A stretch of DNA of 59,247 nucleotides from T3Sed10-213 sp012519365. GTDB taxonomy: Bacteria > Planctomycetota > Phycisphaerae > Sedimentisphaerales > Anaerohalosphaeraceae. This document shows, piece after piece, positions 6,802 to 16,054 of the stretch (positions are counted from its first letter, which is position 1; each line of letters starts with the position of its first letter). The notes under the pieces are model-generated. The model searched no databases. It was not told the DNA's origin and saw nothing but the letters and a program-made list of their open reading frames with translations. The position numbers and the translations under genes are program-made. Location of the stretch: positions 1 to 59,247 of the forward strand of contig JAPXLV010000010.1 of assembly GCA_033809355.1 (NCBI GenBank), in the 5' to 3' direction.

Positions 6802-8838
6802 TTATTCCCTTTCTTCCTCTTTTTCTTTCTTGTACTGCTCGATAATCTGCTGCTGAATATTCGGCGGTGTCGGCTCATAGTGGCTCAGTTCCATCGAGTA
6901 GCTGCCTTGGCCGCCGGTAACGCTCTTAAGTTGACTGTTATAGTTGGCCACTTCCGACAGCGGGACCTGGGCCTTGATGACCATCATACCACCGGTCAGC
7001 ATTTCCTGTCCGGTAACGCGTCCGCGTCGGCTGGACAAATCACCGGTGATGTCGCCCATATTTTCCGCAGGCACGGTAATTTCCATATTGACGATTGGTT
7101 CCAGCAGGACGGGTTTAGCCTTGGCAACCGCGTCCAGGAAGGCTCCCTTGCCTGCCGCGCGGAAGGCCACTTCCTTGGAGTCCACCGGATGGTATTTACC
7201 GTCATAGACCGAAACCTTGATATCCTGCATTGGAAAGCCCGCCAGACAGCCGCTTTCCATAACATCATGAATACCTTTAAGGATCGCCGGCTCATATTGC
7301 CCCGGAATCGAACCGCCGAAAATATCCCACGAAAATTCCAGCGGCGGCTCGGAGTTACGCTCGGTCGGTTCCACACGCAGATACACTTCGCCAAACTGCC
7401 CGGCGCCGCCGGTTTGTTTTTTGTGGCGATAATGGCCCTCAGCCTTAGCGGTGATCGTCTCACGATACGGAATCTTCGGCGGTTTGGTGTTTACCGAAAC
7501 TTTATACCGGTTTTCCATTTTGGACAGCATCACCCGCAGATGCAGATCGCCCAGGCCGTTGATGACCAGCTCCTTGGTCTGCGTATCGCGCGTCACCTTA
7601 AAGCACGGGTCTTCATCCGTCAGACGCTCAAGCGCAGCGCTGATTTTGTTTTCATCGCCCCGTGAAGCCGGCTCCATTGCCAGCGAGAACATCGGATTCG
7701 GAAGCGCGGGCATCTCGATCTTGCCGCTGAATTTGCCGTCGTGCACCAAATCGCCCAAATGCAATTCGTCGATCTTGGCCAGCGTGATAATGTCGCCGCA
7801 TTCACCCACTTCGATTTCTTTGGTCTCGGCGCCCTGCATTTTCAGGGGATGTCCCGGACGAATCGCCTTGCGAGCGTCATTAACCATCAATTGTGTCGAG
7901 GGGGTCAGTTTGCCGCTAAACAGCCGGATCGAGGCGTATTTCATATTGGACCGCGGATCAAACCCAATGCGGAAGACAAGCCCGCACAACGGCCCGTTGG
8001 GATCGGGTTTGACCTCAATCCTTTCGTCGCCGTTTTTCAGCACAAGCGGTGCCGCCTCAGCCGGTGATGGTGCATAGTCGGCAATCATATCCAGCAGCTC
8101 GGTAATCCCTACTTCATGCCGGGCATCGGTAAACAACACGGGAATCAGTGTCCCGGCCTGCATCGCCTTGACGATCACCCCGCTGAGTTTTTCAGGACTA
8201 ATCTCTTCGCCGCCCAGATAACTTTCCATCAGTTCCTCATCGGCCTCGATGGCGCTTTCCATCAGTTCCGTGTGGGCATGCTTGGGGTCCATTACCGGTG
8301 AGCTGCCGCTGTCGCCGATGATGCAATTGATAATCGAACTCTTGTCCTCGGCCGGCAGATTGGCACAGCGGCACTGCGTGCCGAAGGTTTCCTGAATCTG
8401 CCCCAGCAACTCAGCCAATTCGATGTTGTCTGCATCAATGCGGTTGATGACAATCATTCGGGCTTTGCCTGCGGCGGTGGCAGCCTGAAACAACTTGCGG
8501 GTGTTCATCTCAATACCGTTAACCGCGTTGACCACAAGCACCGCCGTATCGGCCGCAGGTATTGCCGGCAGGGCGCCCCCGATAAAATCCGGATACCCCG
8601 GCGTATCAATAATATTGATCAATTTGCCTTTGTAATTGGCATACAGCAGCGATGAATGAATGGAGTTGCCGCGACTTTTCTCCTCATCGTCAAAGTCGCT
8701 GACGGTGTTCTTCTCATCGATGGAGCCGAGCCGGTTGGTCATCCCGCTGGTGTGCAGAATCGCCTCGGCCAGCGTGGTCTTGCCGCTACTGCCGTGCCCC
8801 AATAATACGATATTTCGGATATCCTTTAGACCTGCCAC
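6802..8838 (-). CDS. EF-G-like translational GTPase (paralogue of elongation factor G)
   Basis: The 678-aa protein has the five-domain layout of elongation factor G: P-loop GHGSSGKT (14-21), DTPG (78-81), a domain II/III region, domain IV with the YHPVDSKEVAFRAAGKGAF segment, and a C-terminal domain V ending in a charged KKEKEEERE tail. It differs from canonical EF-G: the G4 motif NKxD reads NRID (132-135), and the switch I motif RGITI is replaced by RGNSIHS (56-62). These changes match the EF-G-like FusA-paralogue group found in many bacteria, whose role is unclear. The canonical fusA normally sits in the ribosomal str operon, which is absent here. It is a single gene with its own terminator. 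Confidence 0.88.
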   Translation of the reverse strand: MAGLKDIRNIVLLGHGSSGKTTLAEAILHTSGMTNRLGSIDEKNTVSDFDDEEKSRGNSIHSSLLYANYKGKLINIIDTPGYPDFIGGALPAIPAADTAVLVVNAVNGIEMNTRKLFQAATAAGKARMIVINRIDADNIELAELLGQIQETFGTQCRCANLPAEDKSSIINCIIGDSGSSPVMDPKHAHTELMESAIEADEELMESYLGGEEISPEKLSGVIVKAMQAGTLIPVLFTDARHEVGITELLDMIADYAPSPAEAAPLVLKNGDERIEVKPDPNGPLCGLVFRIGFDPRSNMKYASIRLFSGKLTPSTQLMVNDARKAIRPGHPLKMQGAETKEIEVGECGDIITLAKIDELHLGDLVHDGKFSGKIEMPALPNPMFSLAMEPASRGDENKISAALERLTDEDPCFKVTRDTQTKELVINGLGDLHLRVMLSKMENRYKVSVNTKPPKIPYRETITAKAEGHYRHKKQTGGAGQFGEVYLRVEPTERNSEPPLEFSWDIFGGSIPGQYEPAILKGIHDVMESGCLAGFPMQDIKVSVYDGKYHPVDSKEVAFRAAGKGAFLDAVAKAKPVLLEPIVNMEITVPAENMGDITGDLSSRRGRVTGQEMLTGGMMVIKAQVPLSEVANYNSQLKSVTGGQGSYSMELSHYEPTPPNIQQQIIEQYKKEKEEERE

Positions 8839-9172
8839 GATTTTGAACCTCCGCTTTTCTTAAGTTCCTTTTTTCCGGTTCACATAAAAGGACTGAGTAT
8901 AGCCCCAAAAACACGGATTATCAAGGGTAAAAAAAGCCGATTTGTACAAAATAGAAAGCATATCGGATGGAACGTGTCTAAAAAGGCTTGCCCAATTACT
9001 CATCATCGCTGCCGGTCGCACTGCCCGCGGTTTTAGTTTATTGATTCGTCCGCCGGCATAAAAACGAAAACAGTCAGTTTGTGTAAATTAACTTCTTCCA
9101 AATCGTCCCTCGTCCATCATCGCTTGTCAATCCGTTTGCCATTCGGTCCCGAACTGCTATACTATTTGACAA
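8839..9172. other. Intergenic region between divergent genes
   Basis: No open frame or RNA gene is recognisable. Its right end carries the promoter annotated at 9136-9163. Confidence 0.5.
9136..9163 (+). promoter_or_regulatory. Promoter of the radical SAM gene, possibly leaderless
   Basis: TTGCCA (9136-9141), 16-bp spacer, TATACT (9158-9163). The expected start of transcription is about 9170, only three bases before the ATG at 9173, and there is no Shine-Dalgarno-like sequence between them. The mRNA may therefore be leaderless. Confidence 0.55.
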
Positions 9173-10474
9173 ATGAAGCCGACGATTTTACTGGTCAATC
9201 CGCCAATTTATGATTTTACGGCCTACGATTTCTGGCTCAAGCCCTACGGCCTGCTGAGGGTCGGCGGCTTGCTGCGCGACCAGACCGACCTGTATTTATT
9301 CGATTATATGGATCGTAATCAGCCGGATTTTGACCGTACCCTTGCCGCCAAAACCACGCAATGGGGTTGCGGACCATACATAAAAACAAAAATCCGGAAA
9401 CCTGAAATCTTCAGCAAAATTCCACGTTTTTTTTACCGTTTTGGACGCAAAAATGAAATGTTTCGCAATGTTTTGCACTCCAAAAAACACCTCGATTTCG
9501 TATGCATCCAGACCTCGCTAACCTATTGGTATCCCGGCGTCAAAGAGGTTATCGACGACGTCCGCCGCATCCATCCGCGCGCAACTATTGTATTGGGCGG
9601 GTTTTACGCAACCTGCTGCCCGAGCCACGCCGCGGCCCTCGGCGCGGACCTGGTCATCCGGGACAGTGCGCTTTCTCCCTTGTTCGAAAGATTGCAACTC
9701 CCTATACCACAAGGATTTACGTTGCCAGCCTGGGACTTGTACCCGGCGCTGAGCACCGGTGTTATCAAACTGACACAGGGGTGCCCTTTTGGCTGCTCGT
9801 ACTGTTATGTGCCGCAATCGAAGGTGGCCTTCGCGACTCGTCCTGTTGAAGAATGCCTGGAGGAGTTGGATTTTTTGGTTGGGTTGGGGTGCACGAATAT
9901 CGCCTTTTATGATGATGCCCTGCTCTATCGGCCGCATGAGGTCTTATTTCCGTTTTTAGAGGCCGCGATTCAACGGCAATACCCAGTGCATTTTCATACT
10001 CCCAATGCGCTGCATGCGAGGTTTCTGACATCAGAGATTGCGCAACTTATGATAAAAGCCGGAGTTAAGACATTTTATCTGGGGTTTGAGAGCCGCTCGG
10101 CCACCTTTCACGGCCCGTCCGGCGGAAAGGTTGTTTCCGACGATCTGGTCGCGGCGGTGGAGCATTTGCGCCGGGCGGGGGCGGATATGAATTGCGTGAC
10201 GGCCTACGAAATGCTCGGCCATCCCCGATTTGCCGCTCAGCAGCTCGAAGGGTCGATGCGGTTTGCCGCGCAGCTGGGAATTCGGGTGATGCTCAGTGAT
10301 TTTTCGCCCATTCCCGGCACGCCGGACGGGGAGTTGTGTCGCGGGATTGTCGATCTGGATGAGCCGCTTTCTCACAACAAAACCGCGTTCCCAATTCTGT
10401 TTTTGGGTTCCGAGACGGTCAGCTACTACAAAGATTTATGCCGTGAATTGAATCGCACTGTGCGGGCAAAGTGA
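9173..10474 (+). CDS. Radical SAM protein with N-terminal B12-binding-like domain
   Basis: The 433-aa protein combines an N-terminal cobalamin-binding-type Rossmann domain (about 1-170, motifs LLVNPP and GGFYATCCP) with a radical SAM core whose cluster motif is C204-x3-C208-x2-C211 (TQGCPFGCSYCYVPQ). This architecture belongs to the B12-binding radical SAM superfamily, whose members methylate or rearrange many substrates. The canonical DxHxxG cobalamin loop is not visible, so it may not bind B12. No neighbour hints at a substrate. Not to be assigned to a specific reaction from sequence alone. Confidence 0.85.
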   Translation: MKPTILLVNPPIYDFTAYDFWLKPYGLLRVGGLLRDQTDLYLFDYMDRNQPDFDRTLAAKTTQWGCGPYIKTKIRKPEIFSKIPRFFYRFGRKNEMFRNVLHSKKHLDFVCIQTSLTYWYPGVKEVIDDVRRIHPRATIVLGGFYATCCPSHAAALGADLVIRDSALSPLFERLQLPIPQGFTLPAWDLYPALSTGVIKLTQGCPFGCSYCYVPQSKVAFATRPVEECLEELDFLVGLGCTNIAFYDDALLYRPHEVLFPFLEAAIQRQYPVHFHTPNALHARFLTSEIAQLMIKAGVKTFYLGFESRSATFHGPSGGKVVSDDLVAAVEHLRRAGADMNCVTAYEMLGHPRFAAQQLEGSMRFAAQLGIRVMLSDFSPIPGTPDGELCRGIVDLDEPLSHNKTAFPILFLGSETVSYYKDLCRELNRTVRAK

Positions 10475-10948
10475 CTGTAAATTTGTTTCCCTAAAGTGGT
10501 GTTAACTGAAGTTGTCCCCAAAATCTGGACAGAAACACCGTTAAGTTAAGGCGGAATTGTCTGCTCGGGTTAATGATTGCTCTTTCTATGTTAGTGTCTC
10601 CAATTTGTGGCAGTGCCACCATTTATTTATATTTTCTGCTCCAGTATATCTAAAAACAACCCCCCCTTGGTCGCATCTCCTGTTTTTTGGTGACACGCTC
10701 ATAAAAGACATCGGGTAGCCGATATCATTTTGGCAATTCTCATTAAAATCTACTGAAAAAGTGGGAAACTTTGCTTATTCAAATATAAACAAAATCATGT
10801 CTTTCCGGTTTTTCTCCGAAAGTCTTGCCGCCAAAGCGTCGATATGGTCGCAAGTCGGCCTGAGAGCCGCTGCAGAACCAAAACGGTACAGGCCGGGCGT
10901 TTTAAGTTTTGTGAACGCCGTGTGAGGCGAAAGAAACAGAAAGGAACG
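10475..10948. other. Intergenic region with a possible IS3-type end remnant
   Basis: No gene is visible. Near 10515-10540 the words TTGTCCCC and TCTGGACAG lie close together, followed by GTTAAGTTAAGGCGGAA; this resembles the sequence just upstream of transposase orfA in IS3-family elements, but no transposase frame follows. GTCC and GGAC there could also simply form a small hairpin. Weak evidence. Confidence 0.25.
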
Positions 10949-11320
10949 ATGATGAGCGGTAAGATTCTTGTTGCTGAAGACAATCCTTCCAATCAGAAAT
11001 TGATCGGTATTCTGCTTCAGAAGCTGGGACATCAGGTTACGCTTGCCGAAGACGGCCAAGTTGCGGTTGACAAGGCGACAGCCGAAACCTTTGACCTGAT
11101 TTTGATGGATATGCAGATGCCCAATGTCAACGGCTATGACGCCACTCGGCAATTGCGAGAAAAGGGATGCACGACGCCCATTATTGCCCTGACGGCCAAT
11201 GCGATGATCGGCGACGAGGAAAAATGTCTTCAGGCCGGCTGCAACGGCTATCTGACCAAACCCATTGAACGTGCCAAACTCAACGAGGCAGTCGCACAGT
11301 ATATGTCGATTCAGGTCTGA
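10949..11320 (+). CDS. Stand-alone response regulator receiver protein
   Basis: A single REC domain of about 123 aa. Acidic pocket residues are in VAEDN, the phosphoacceptor Asp is D54 in LILMDMQMP, the switch Thr is in ALTANAM, and the conserved Lys is in YLTKPIE. There is no output domain, so it signals by protein contact, as in CheY- or Spo0F-like relays; the sequence most resembles receiver domains of hybrid histidine kinases. Start: ATG 10949 or 10952, with AAAGGA about 5 bp upstream. The open frame continues upstream to 10844 but that part is not receiver-like. No histidine kinase is adjacent. Confidence 0.93.
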   Translation: MMSGKILVAEDNPSNQKLIGILLQKLGHQVTLAEDGQVAVDKATAETFDLILMDMQMPNVNGYDATRQLREKGCTTPIIALTANAMIGDEEKCLQAGCNGYLTKPIERAKLNEAVAQYMSIQV

Positions 11321-11349
11321 GCAGATGCCATCGACCCCGTCGGGGTGGG

Positions 11350-13935
11350 TCAAATTTCCTGCTCGATGTCATCTTCGTCCTGGGCGTCTTCTGTCGGTGT
11401 GTCATCGTCGTCCTGGTCATCCGACTGGTCATCGCCGCGTTCGCTGGTCAGATCGGCATAGCCGGCGACTTGATCGGCGATCATATTTTTGCGCAGATTT
11501 TCGTATTCTTCCAGTGTCATCAACACCTCCCGGGCCTGACTGCCCTTGTACTCGCCAAGGACGCCGGCCGCTGCCATCATTTCAATAATCCGACTGGCAC
11601 GGGCATAGCCGATGCTCAGTCGCCGCTGAAGCAGGGAGACGCTGCCGCGATGACTCTCAAGGACGATCCGGACCGCCTCATCAAACAGATCATCCTTTTG
11701 TGCTCCGCCCAGATCAACGGTATTGAGCTGCATCAATTCCGGATGGAACTGCGGCTGGGCGACATCTTTGAGGAATTTGACGATATCGCGGATTTCGTCG
11801 TCGTCCAAAAACGCCCCCTGCGACCGTACCAATTCGCTTGTACCGGGCCTGAGAAACAGCATATCGCCCTGGCCGAGCAGTGTTTCGGCGCCATTTTGGT
11901 CGAGAATGATGCGGCTGTCCATCCGTGCGGCCACGCGAAATGCAATCCGTGAGGGCATATTCGATTTAATCAGCCCCGTTACGACGGTCGCCTGGGGCCG
12001 CTGCGTTGCCAGTACCAGATGAATGCCCACCGCGCGGCTTTTTTGGGCGATCCGCACGATATAGGATTCAATTTCCTTGACGCTGGTCATCATCAAATCC
12101 GCCAGCTCGTCGATAATGATCACGATGTGCGGCAGTTTTTTGGGAATCTTTGCTTCTTCTTCGGGCGTCGCCGGATTGAATCGTTCGATCAACTCCTCCT
12201 GTGACAATAAATTGTACGAAGCGATGTTGCGTACCTTTGCCTCTGCCAGCAACTCGTAGCGTTCGTCCATTTTTTCCGTAGCCCATTGCAAGATCTGCTC
12301 GGCACGGCTCATCTCCGTAACCGTTGGGCACATTAGATGGGGGATGGATTCAAAGGCCGCCATTTCCACCATTTTCGGGTCAATCAGGATCAGTTTGACC
12401 TCGTCGGGACGTCGGGTCAGTAAAATGCTGATGATAATGCTGTTGATGCAGACGCTTTTACCCGAACCGGTGGTGCCGGCAATGAGCAAATGCGGCATCG
12501 CCGCCAAATCCGAGACCAGCACTTCGCCCGACGAGCTTTTGCCCAAAAACAACGGGATTTGCATTTTGGCCGCCGCCGTGCCGCGTACAATCAATTCCTT
12601 CAGGCGAACGGTTTCGCGTTGACTGTTGGGCACTTCGATGCCGATGGTGTGCTTACCGGCCAACGGAGCCACCACCCGCACCGAGCCGGAACTGGAACTC
12701 AGTGCCCGCGCCATATCATTGGCCAGCGTTGCGATCTGACTGACCTTGACGCCCGGGGCCAGCTCCAACTCATACATCGTAATCGCCGGGCCGGCCTCGG
12801 CGTTGACGACCCGCGCGTTGATGCCGAACTCTTCCAGAAGCGATTCAAGGATACGGGCCTTTTCTTCAACCATTTGCTCCTGAATCTTTGAAAAGCCCGT
12901 TTCGGGATCTTTGAGCAGATCAAGCGGGGGAAGCTGATAGTCGTCGTAACTTTTTTGAACAGCCGGTGGTTCTTTTTTGACCGGCACTGATGGGGCGGTC
13001 TTGGCTGCCGGTTTTGTTTTTCCGGCAGGCTGTGCTTTCGGTGGCGTGGTTTGCGGGGCCGTTTCCTTAGCGGCGGATACAGGCTGGGTTGCGACAGACT
13101 GGGCCGCTGCCGTTGTCGATGACGGGCCCGTCTCGGCGCTCTGCTGCATTTTTTCGCGATATTGTCGAACTGCCTCTGAAAAGGACTGGGCTTGCTGTTT
13201 TTGTTTTTGGCTAAGCCGTATCCATATTTCGCCAAGTGCCTGCGAATGTTCCTTGGCCGCCGAGATGGCCGGCCCGGCCAGTCCGAAAAACTTCAATACC
13301 CCCAGCCCAAACCATCGGGCCAGTGTCAGCACAAGGGTGTCGGCGGCCAAAATCGCCCCTACAATAAAACTGCACGTCAGAACAATCCATGTTCCCAATT
13401 GGGCCAAATGAATCGGCAGAAAAGTCCCCGCTGCCACGCCGAGAATACCGCCGTTGCCCCATGGGAAATCGCCGCCGTTGTAAATTCGCCCCAAGACCGT
13501 CCGATAAAGACCCGACCGCTCATAACTATCCGGCCAAAGCAAAAACCATGCTGTCGATACCGAGGCGGTGACCAGAATCAGCCCGATGAACCGCAGGATT
13601 GGCTGGGTCAGTGCACGACCTGACAAATGTATAAACAAGGTCACTATCAGCCCGAACAGCCCTACAATGGCGCCAGGGCCAAAATAATACATAACATAAT
13701 AGGCCGAAAACGCCCCGAATCGACCACACAGATTCTGGATCTCGCTGCTTTCGTTGTGCGGCCAGACATAATCGCTCGGGGGATCACCGAGGTCAAAGCT
13801 GAGCAGACTAAAGAGCAGCACCAGAGACGCACATAGCAAAAAACCTTCGAACGCTATTTTATAAAGTTGACTGTGTTTCACAAAACCTTCCAAATTAGCA
13901 ATTGATTCAGATTCATAAGCCGCTGCCGAGCCCAT
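11350..13935 (-). CDS. ftsK: DNA translocase FtsK/SpoIIIE
   Basis: FtsK pumps chromosomal DNA at the division septum. The 861-aa protein has four or five N-terminal membrane helices (about 25-230), a Pro/Ala/Gln-rich linker, the motor domain with Walker A GTTGSGKS and Walker B LILIDPKMVEMA, the AQKSRAVGIHLVLATQRP segment, and a C-terminal gamma-like winged helix (VSLLQRRLSIGYARASRIIEMM). It then ends in an unusual 28-residue acidic tail rich in Asp and Glu. The ATG at 13935 is used here; a GTG at 13881 preceded by GGAAGG would remove 18 residues and start right before the first membrane helix, and is a serious alternative. Confidence 0.95.
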   Translation of the reverse strand: MGSAAAYESESIANLEGFVKHSQLYKIAFEGFLLCASLVLLFSLLSFDLGDPPSDYVWPHNESSEIQNLCGRFGAFSAYYVMYYFGPGAIVGLFGLIVTLFIHLSGRALTQPILRFIGLILVTASVSTAWFLLWPDSYERSGLYRTVLGRIYNGGDFPWGNGGILGVAAGTFLPIHLAQLGTWIVLTCSFIVGAILAADTLVLTLARWFGLGVLKFFGLAGPAISAAKEHSQALGEIWIRLSQKQKQQAQSFSEAVRQYREKMQQSAETGPSSTTAAAQSVATQPVSAAKETAPQTTPPKAQPAGKTKPAAKTAPSVPVKKEPPAVQKSYDDYQLPPLDLLKDPETGFSKIQEQMVEEKARILESLLEEFGINARVVNAEAGPAITMYELELAPGVKVSQIATLANDMARALSSSSGSVRVVAPLAGKHTIGIEVPNSQRETVRLKELIVRGTAAAKMQIPLFLGKSSSGEVLVSDLAAMPHLLIAGTTGSGKSVCINSIIISILLTRRPDEVKLILIDPKMVEMAAFESIPHLMCPTVTEMSRAEQILQWATEKMDERYELLAEAKVRNIASYNLLSQEELIERFNPATPEEEAKIPKKLPHIVIIIDELADLMMTSVKEIESYIVRIAQKSRAVGIHLVLATQRPQATVVTGLIKSNMPSRIAFRVAARMDSRIILDQNGAETLLGQGDMLFLRPGTSELVRSQGAFLDDDEIRDIVKFLKDVAQPQFHPELMQLNTVDLGGAQKDDLFDEAVRIVLESHRGSVSLLQRRLSIGYARASRIIEMMAAAGVLGEYKGSQAREVLMTLEEYENLRKNMIADQVAGYADLTSERGDDQSDDQDDDDTPTEDAQDEDDIEQEI

Positions 13936-14148
13936 TATGCCGCTCGGGGCCCCACTCGCAGGGCCAACGACAGCCTTTTTATATCGGCAAAGGGCGCGTT
14001 TTGACTAAAATCGTAAGTTATTGGCCTATTTGGGGGCCGCTTTGCTTAAACAAAAGACTTATCATACAATTGAATCGCCGATCGTACAAGGCCGAATCGC
14101 AGTTTGAAAAAGACTTAATATATCTTGTTTTGAGGTTGTGAAAAGGCT

Positions 14149-14176
14149 TTGCATGCCTTGCCAAAGCGATTATAAT
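14149..14176 (+). promoter_or_regulatory. Promoter of the BamD-like gene
   Basis: TTGCAT (14149-14154), 16-bp spacer, TATAAT (14171-14176), about 44 bp upstream of the start codon. The rest of 13936-14219 shows no gene. Confidence 0.65.
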
Positions 14177-14219
14177 AAAGGTTTGGAAGACCCATAAGAA
14201 GACGCATTGAGTCGGGATT

Positions 14220-15296
14220 ATGATTATGAAAATGGCGGTTTGGTTTTCGGTGCTGATCGCGGCCTTTGGCCTGCCGGCTTTGGCAAAAGAGCCTCAAACG
14301 TGGGTGCTGGATCCGCAGTCCGGCTGGCAAAATGTCAGTGATTTGCCGCAAGGGCAGTATCTTATGGCCATAGCCCGGCTTAAGCAGCAGCTTGCCTCTG
14401 GAAAGAGCGACGAGGTTGTTGCGGCGCTGGAACAACTCAAGGCGGACTTTCCGGACTTAGCCGGCGGGGATTTGGATGCGTTTATCGAAGCGGAAAAAAT
14501 CTATGCCAAGCACGACCTGGGCAAGGCCGGCAAAGGGTACAAGGAATTTCTCGATACCTGGCCGGACAGTCCCTTACAGCCGGCGGCAATGGAGCGGTAT
14601 TTTTCCATCGGAGCTGCTTTTTTGCAGGGACAAAAACGCACCTTTTTGAAGGTGCTTCGGCTGCCGGCTTTTGATGACGGCGTGGAGATTATGCGTCATA
14701 TCGCCGACAAGGCGGGCAATTCGCCGATTGCCCTGCGTGCGCTGCAGGTGACGGCCGAGAATCAGGAACGCCGCAAGCAATTTATTGAGGCCTATCACAC
14801 GTGGGCCGAAATTGCTTCCCGCTGGCCGACCGGGCCGGCGGGACGCGATGCGCTGCTTCGAATGGGTACAGCGCTGCATGCTTCCTATAACGGGCCGCAA
14901 TATGACTCTTCTGTCCTTCGTGCCGCCCAGATTTATTTTGAAGATTACATCCAGCGCTATCCGCAAATCGCTGAGGAGTTGAACCTGGCCGAAACCCTCA
15001 ACACGATTACCGAACAACTGGCCTACAAGGAATATGAAGTGGGGCTTTATTATGAGCGGGTTGGCAAACCCCAGGCTGCGTATCTTTACTACCGCAAGGT
15101 GCTGGAGCAATGGCCGAATACGAGCGTCGCTCAGATGGCCGCAGAGCGATTGGGACCAGCCCCGGAGCCGCTGGTCAAACCGACTTTTCGACGGACGGTG
15201 GTCCACGCAACCGAAAGACTCCTGGACAACTGGTTCGGCCTGAAACTGCTGTTTGGGGGCGGCGACGAAAACGGCTCAAACGAAACGCAATCATAG
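14220..15296 (+). CDS. BamD-like TPR protein (outer-membrane assembly)
   Basis: A 358-aa exported protein: signal peptide about residues 1-22 ending ALA, then helical repeats typical of BamD/YfiO and tetratricopeptide proteins, including YKEFLDTWPDSP, WAEIASRWP, ARIYFEDYIQRYP-like and YYRKVLEQWPNTSVA units. BamD helps insert beta-barrels into the outer membrane. Unlike E. coli BamD it has no lipobox cysteine after the signal, so it would be periplasmic or held by partners. It is followed after 16 bp by a LptE-like lipoprotein gene, an envelope-biogenesis pair. Two start codons are possible, 14220 and 14226. Confidence 0.75.
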   Translation: MIMKMAVWFSVLIAAFGLPALAKEPQTWVLDPQSGWQNVSDLPQGQYLMAIARLKQQLASGKSDEVVAALEQLKADFPDLAGGDLDAFIEAEKIYAKHDLGKAGKGYKEFLDTWPDSPLQPAAMERYFSIGAAFLQGQKRTFLKVLRLPAFDDGVEIMRHIADKAGNSPIALRALQVTAENQERRKQFIEAYHTWAEIASRWPTGPAGRDALLRMGTALHASYNGPQYDSSVLRAAQIYFEDYIQRYPQIAEELNLAETLNTITEQLAYKEYEVGLYYERVGKPQAAYLYYRKVLEQWPNTSVAQMAAERLGPAPEPLVKPTFRRTVVHATERLLDNWFGLKLLFGGGDENGSNETQS

Positions 15297-15312
15297 AGTA
15301 AGGATTGAGTCT

Positions 15313-15831
15313 GTGAAACGAGATTATCTGATAATAGGGCTTATTGTCGTTGCGGCGGTGGGTATGGGCGGCTGCGGCAAGGGCGGTTTGGCGGGGTATC
15401 AAAATGCCTGGCTGCATCCCCAGGACGTCTCTACCGTCTATGTTGAGATGTTCGACTCATCGGGCTTTCGTCGGGGGTACGAGTTTAAGCTGACCGAGGC
15501 CGTCTGTAAACGCATCGAAGCGCAAACGCCGTACAAGATTGTCTCTGATCGCGACCTGGCCGATTCGGTGCTGAGCGGCACTGTCGGGGCCGGATCGGGG
15601 GTGCTTGCCGGCGACCGCTATACAGGCCGGCCGCTGGAACAGGAAGCGATGATTCAGGTCTGTCTGACGTGGAAAAATCTCAAGACCGGACGTCTGATGC
15701 TCGACAATGAAGAGGTGTATGCCGCGGTGAGCTATTCCGAACTGCTTGGCCAAAGTTATGATTATTCCGCTGCCTCAGCAGTGAACAAAGCCGCCCAAAA
15801 AGTGGTAGAATTGATGGAGCAGCCGTGGTAA
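15313..15831 (+). CDS. LptE-like lipoprotein
   Basis: A 172-aa lipoprotein: VKRDY, a hydrophobic stretch and a lipobox GMGGC place the acylated cysteine about 20 residues in. The mature part has the LptE-like pattern FRRGYEFKLTEAVCKRIEAQTPYKIVSDRDLADSVLSGTV, in which a secretin-TonB short-N-like fold recurs. LptE partners LptD in lipopolysaccharide insertion. I chose GTG 15313, preceded by AAGGA, because it begins directly at the signal peptide; an upstream in-frame ATG at 15253 overlaps the previous gene and is unlikely. Co-transcribed with the BamD-like gene. Confidence 0.8.
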   Translation: MKRDYLIIGLIVVAAVGMGGCGKGGLAGYQNAWLHPQDVSTVYVEMFDSSGFRRGYEFKLTEAVCKRIEAQTPYKIVSDRDLADSVLSGTVGAGSGVLAGDRYTGRPLEQEAMIQVCLTWKNLKTGRLMLDNEEVYAAVSYSELLGQSYDYSAASAVNKAAQKVVELMEQPW

Positions 15832-16054
15832 TCTGAATCTTGTATAGATTGATTTTTTGCGACTCTCAAAATGTCAGGCAAACCCAAATGCCGAATTCAA
15901 CTGTCCCAAACGGCCTCTTGTGAGCCTTTCCAGCCGTCCAGCATACAGAGGATAAAGGGGTGTTTTGGGATTTTGTGTTTGGGGGTGTATTCGTGAGCGA
16001 GCCTGTGGTTATGCCGATGGGCAAACAAAGTGTTAAAATAGAAGAAGAGTTGAT

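Noticed and set aside
5589..6878. 429-codon minus-strand frame
   Set aside because: Antisense to thiH; thiH has full radical SAM motifs.
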